A DNA stretch of 64,000 bases from Pseudoclavibacter endophyticus (GTDB lineage Bacteria > Actinomycetota > Actinomycetes > Actinomycetales > Microbacteriaceae): NCBI RefSeq assembly GCF_008831085.1, contig NZ_WBJY01000004.1, forward strand, positions 248,001 to 312,000. Direction: 5' to 3'. The notes beneath the pieces are model-generated. The model was not told the origin of the DNA. It was given only the letters and a program-made list of their open reading frames with translations, and made no database searches. The translations under genes and the position numbers were made by a program. Below are positions 61,975 to 64,000 of this stretch, in pieces. The first letter of the stretch is position 1; every line of letters starts with the position of its first letter.

Positions 61975-63114
61975 TCAGTACGTGGCCACGATGCCGGCGT
62001 TGATGCGCTCCCAGTCGATCGGCTGCCCGAGTCCCGGGCCCGTGGGCGCGTGCAGTGCTCCGTTTTCGATGCGCATCGGTTCGGTAAGCCCGTACGAGAA
62101 GTTGTCGAGACCGTAGACGCCCGTCGGTTGCACCGTGAGCACCTCGAACCAGCCGGCGTTCGGCGCCGAGAAGGCGACGTGCGCGCCGGCAACGTTGCCG
62201 ATGGCGTTGAATCCGTCGTGCAGCTCGAATCCGAGGCGGAACACTTCGGCGGTGCGCGCGATCTTCGTGAGGGCGGTGATGCCACCCTTGAAGAACACGT
62301 CGCCGCGCAGATAGTCGGTGGCCTGGTGCGTCACCCACTGCGCGTAGTTGTAGGGGCCGCCCGGGGTCATCTCGGTCGCGAGCAGCGGGATGCGCAGGTG
62401 CCGCCGCAGCCGCTCGTACCCCGCGATGTCGTCCGGCGGCAGCGGATCTTCGAACCACGTGTACTCGAGGTCCTCGAGCAACCGGCCGACGCGCAGCGCC
62501 TCCTCGAAGCTGTAGACGAAGGGGGAGTCGGCCATGAGAGCCATGTCCGGACCGACGGCCTCGCGCACGGCGCGATAGGCCGCGAGGTCGGCCTCGACGG
62601 GCACGTCGCGGCCATACATCGTGCGCCCCTGCACCGGCGGGTGGAGCTTGTAGCCGGTGAACCCGAGCTCTCGGTAGTGCAGCGCCTCCTCGGCGTAGTC
62701 CTCCGGTCGTTCGTGCACCCACGATGAGATGTACACGGGGAGGGACGTCTTCGCCGTTCCGAGCATCCGGTGCACCGGCAGCCCGGCGACCTTCCCGACG
62801 ATGTCCCACAGCGCCACGTCGACGGCGCCGATCACGACCGAGCCCAGCGTGCGCTCCTGGCGCCACAGACGCTGCCAGACGATGCCGGTGTCGAGGGCGT
62901 CGAGCCCGATGAGCTGGCCGCGCACGTTCTCGGCGAGCACGCGTGCCGCGTGGTCGGGGACCGAGCCGGCTCCGCTGAAGAAGGTGTGCCCCTCGACGCC
63001 GCCGTCGGTCGCGATCGTGAGCACGCCGAAGGTGCCGGAACCCGGCTTGTCCGGCAGGAACGGCTGCTCGCTCCGGTGGACGGCGATGCGCACATCGGTG
63101 ATGGTCGTGTTCAT
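61975..63114 (-). CDS. Mandelate racemase / muconate lactonising enzyme family protein (enolase superfamily)
   Basis: A 379-residue enolase-superfamily enzyme abstracting a proton alpha to a carboxylate. The capping domain occupies the first 130 residues. The barrel has Lys in GYKLHPPV (K-x-H rather than the usual K-x-K), metal ligands D (ALMADSPF), E (YTWFEDPLPP) and E (LLATEMTPGG), and a His/Asp near FELHDGFNA. GGGGAGG lies six bases before the ATG at 63114. A dehydratase or racemase acting on a sugar acid or aromatic acid is possible; the exact substrate is unknown. It probably forms an operon with the lyase, controlled by the adjacent LysR gene. Confidence 0.85.
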   Translation of the reverse strand: MNTTITDVRIAVHRSEQPFLPDKPGSGTFGVLTIATDGGVEGHTFFSGAGSVPDHAARVLAENVRGQLIGLDALDTGIVWQRLWRQERTLGSVVIGAVDVALWDIVGKVAGLPVHRMLGTAKTSLPVYISSWVHERPEDYAEEALHYRELGFTGYKLHPPVQGRTMYGRDVPVEADLAAYRAVREAVGPDMALMADSPFVYSFEEALRVGRLLEDLEYTWFEDPLPPDDIAGYERLRRHLRIPLLATEMTPGGPYNYAQWVTHQATDYLRGDVFFKGGITALTKIARTAEVFRLGFELHDGFNAIGNVAGAHVAFSAPNAGWFEVLTVQPTGVYGLDNFSYGLTEPMRIENGALHAPTGPGLGQPIDWERINAGIVATY

Positions 63115-63269
63115 GAATTGCCTCCCCGGGCACGCTTCCTTGCGCGCCGCGCAGGCCGGGCCGCTCGGCCCCGCCACGTCACGCTCCATCGTGGCCCCAC
63201 TCCAAGGCAAAGCAAATGAGGAAAAGCTTGCACCCAACCACTAGTTTCTTGTCAGGAAGGAGTGCGGCG

Positions 63270-64000
63270 CTACAGCGAGATGCCCAGCCCGCCCTCATGT
63301 ACAAGGCCCCGGGCGACGTCGAGCAGGGCGCGCACGCCGGGATGTTGCCACTGCCCGGCCGGGCGGATCATGACGAGCGACGACCCGGCGATGGGCGGGT
63401 CGAGGGCGACGCGGGCGAGGGGCAGGCCCTCGTAGCTCGCTCCGGCCGGCATGGGGTTCATGATGAGCGAGTACCCCATGCCCCGGGCCACGAGGGCCCG
63501 CATGAGCTCGAAGTCCGAGGTGCGGTAGCGCACCTTCGCCGCCGGGTGCAGCTTGCCGAGGGCCGGCTCGGAGAAGGCGCGCTGGGGGTTCGACTCGTAG
63601 AGCACCATGGGTTCCTCGATGAGCTCGGCGATCGACACGTGCTTGCGCCCCGCGAGTGGGTGGTCGGCCGCGAGCACCACGTGGAGCTGCGTGCGGTACA
63701 GGTCTTCGGCAACGAGGCCCTCCGGCATGTTGCCAGTACGGCTGAACACGTTGTAACTGAAGAAGCAGTGCAGGTCGCCCGCGAGCATTCGCTCGACGAG
63801 ATCGAGCACCTTGCCGGTGGTGAACTCGACCTTGGTTTCGGGGTGCGAGCGCTGGAACGCCGTCAGCAGACCCGGCAGGATTGCCGGTGACACCGGGCCG
63901 AAGACACCGATGCTGAGTGGCCCCGCGTGCGCGTCCGGGGCGTGCCTGTGGGTGCGAACGAGGTCGTCGGCCGCGCGCACGAGGCGTTTGGCCTCGCGGT
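63270..64000 (-). CDS. LysR family transcriptional regulator, C-terminal part (5' end beyond window)
   Basis: The visible 243 residues start with the linker-helix end (REAKRLVRAADDLV) and continue as the effector-binding domain: LSIGVFGPVSPAILPGLLTAFQRSHPETKVEF, FFSYNVF, LVAEDLYRTQLHVVLAADHPLAG in pieces, and LVARGMGYSLIMNP. The N-terminal helix-turn-helix lies past base 64000. It reads in the same direction as the enolase-superfamily and lyase genes and is 155 bases upstream of them, so it is the likely regulator of that pathway. Confidence 0.9.
   Translation of the reverse strand, partial: REAKRLVRAADDLVRTHRHAPDAHAGPLSIGVFGPVSPAILPGLLTAFQRSHPETKVEFTTGKVLDLVERMLAGDLHCFFSYNVFSRTGNMPEGLVAEDLYRTQLHVVLAADHPLAGRKHVSIAELIEEPMVLYESNPQRAFSEPALGKLHPAAKVRYRTSDFELMRALVARGMGYSLIMNPMPAGASYEGLPLARVALDPPIAGSSLVMIRPAGQWQHPGVRALLDVARGLVHEGGLGISL

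Noticed and set aside
60000..62003. 667-codon open frame on the plus strand
   Set aside because: Antisense to the ammonia-lyase gene and without a domain.

Overview
The window is a GC-rich (about 70%) chromosomal segment of an actinobacterium, most likely a member of the Microbacteriaceae (Micrococcales). This is inferred from the conserved backbone leuS - comEA - comEC - holA - rpsT - lepA, from Lsr2, DnaE2, an actinobacterial LigD/Ku pair and a dapA-RNase J pair, and from frequent GTG starts with apparently leaderless promoters. No tRNA, rRNA, CRISPR array, transposase or phage gene was found. It looks like ordinary chromosome with accessory genes set into conserved blocks.

Layout. 1-8.2 kb: the 3' end of an MFS exporter, a 76-bp intergenic duplication, a zinc alcohol dehydrogenase, a YtrA-type GntR regulator with its ABC ATPase and permease (a clear operator lies upstream), a trimethylamine-monooxygenase-like flavoprotein, dps behind a DtxR/IdeR-like iron box, and a luciferase-like monooxygenase. 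8.2-13.5 kb: lsr2, an AEC permease, a lone HtaA (haem-binding) domain protein, a beta-carbonic anhydrase, a TagI glycosylase lacking most zinc-snap residues, and a tandem-duplicated alpha/beta hydrolase. 13.5-19.7 kb: a minus-strand run SRAP peptidase - App1 phosphatase - DUF6504 - dnaE2, a DNA-damage-tolerance neighbourhood with no imuB. 19.7-23 kb: TetR, DedA, and a BlaI/M56-peptidase pair with operators.

23-47 kb is the conserved backbone. Between comEC and holA lies a 7.3-kb block holding a class II amidotransferase, a YbdK-type ligase, the divergent NHEJ pair ligD/ku, and a lipoprotein coupled to a cation-efflux protein. After holA come two translationally coupled dynamin-like GTPases, rpsT, a CPBP protease and lepA. 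47-53 kb: a GAF-LuxR regulator divergent from DUF485-actP (acetate uptake), then an Ada-AlkA fusion coupled to an O6-alkylguanine methyltransferase. 53-57 kb: dapA, RNase J and two small membrane proteins. 57-64 kb is catabolic: glutaryl-CoA dehydrogenase, an aldehyde dehydrogenase, an alcohol dehydrogenase broken by a 2-nt deletion and truncation, then on the other strand an MIO-type aromatic ammonia-lyase, an enolase-superfamily enzyme and the end of a LysR regulator.

Recurring themes are DNA repair (TagI, DnaE2, SRAP, LigD/Ku, Ada-AlkA, MGMT), iron and haem handling (Dps, HtaA), leaderless promoters with a TAnnnT-like box about 6 nt before the start codon, and GC-rich perfect hairpins without T-tracts at operon ends. 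The observations most worth following up are the coupled GTPase pair, the duplicated hydrolase, the 76-bp repeat, the degenerate TagI metal site and the decayed alcohol dehydrogenase junction.
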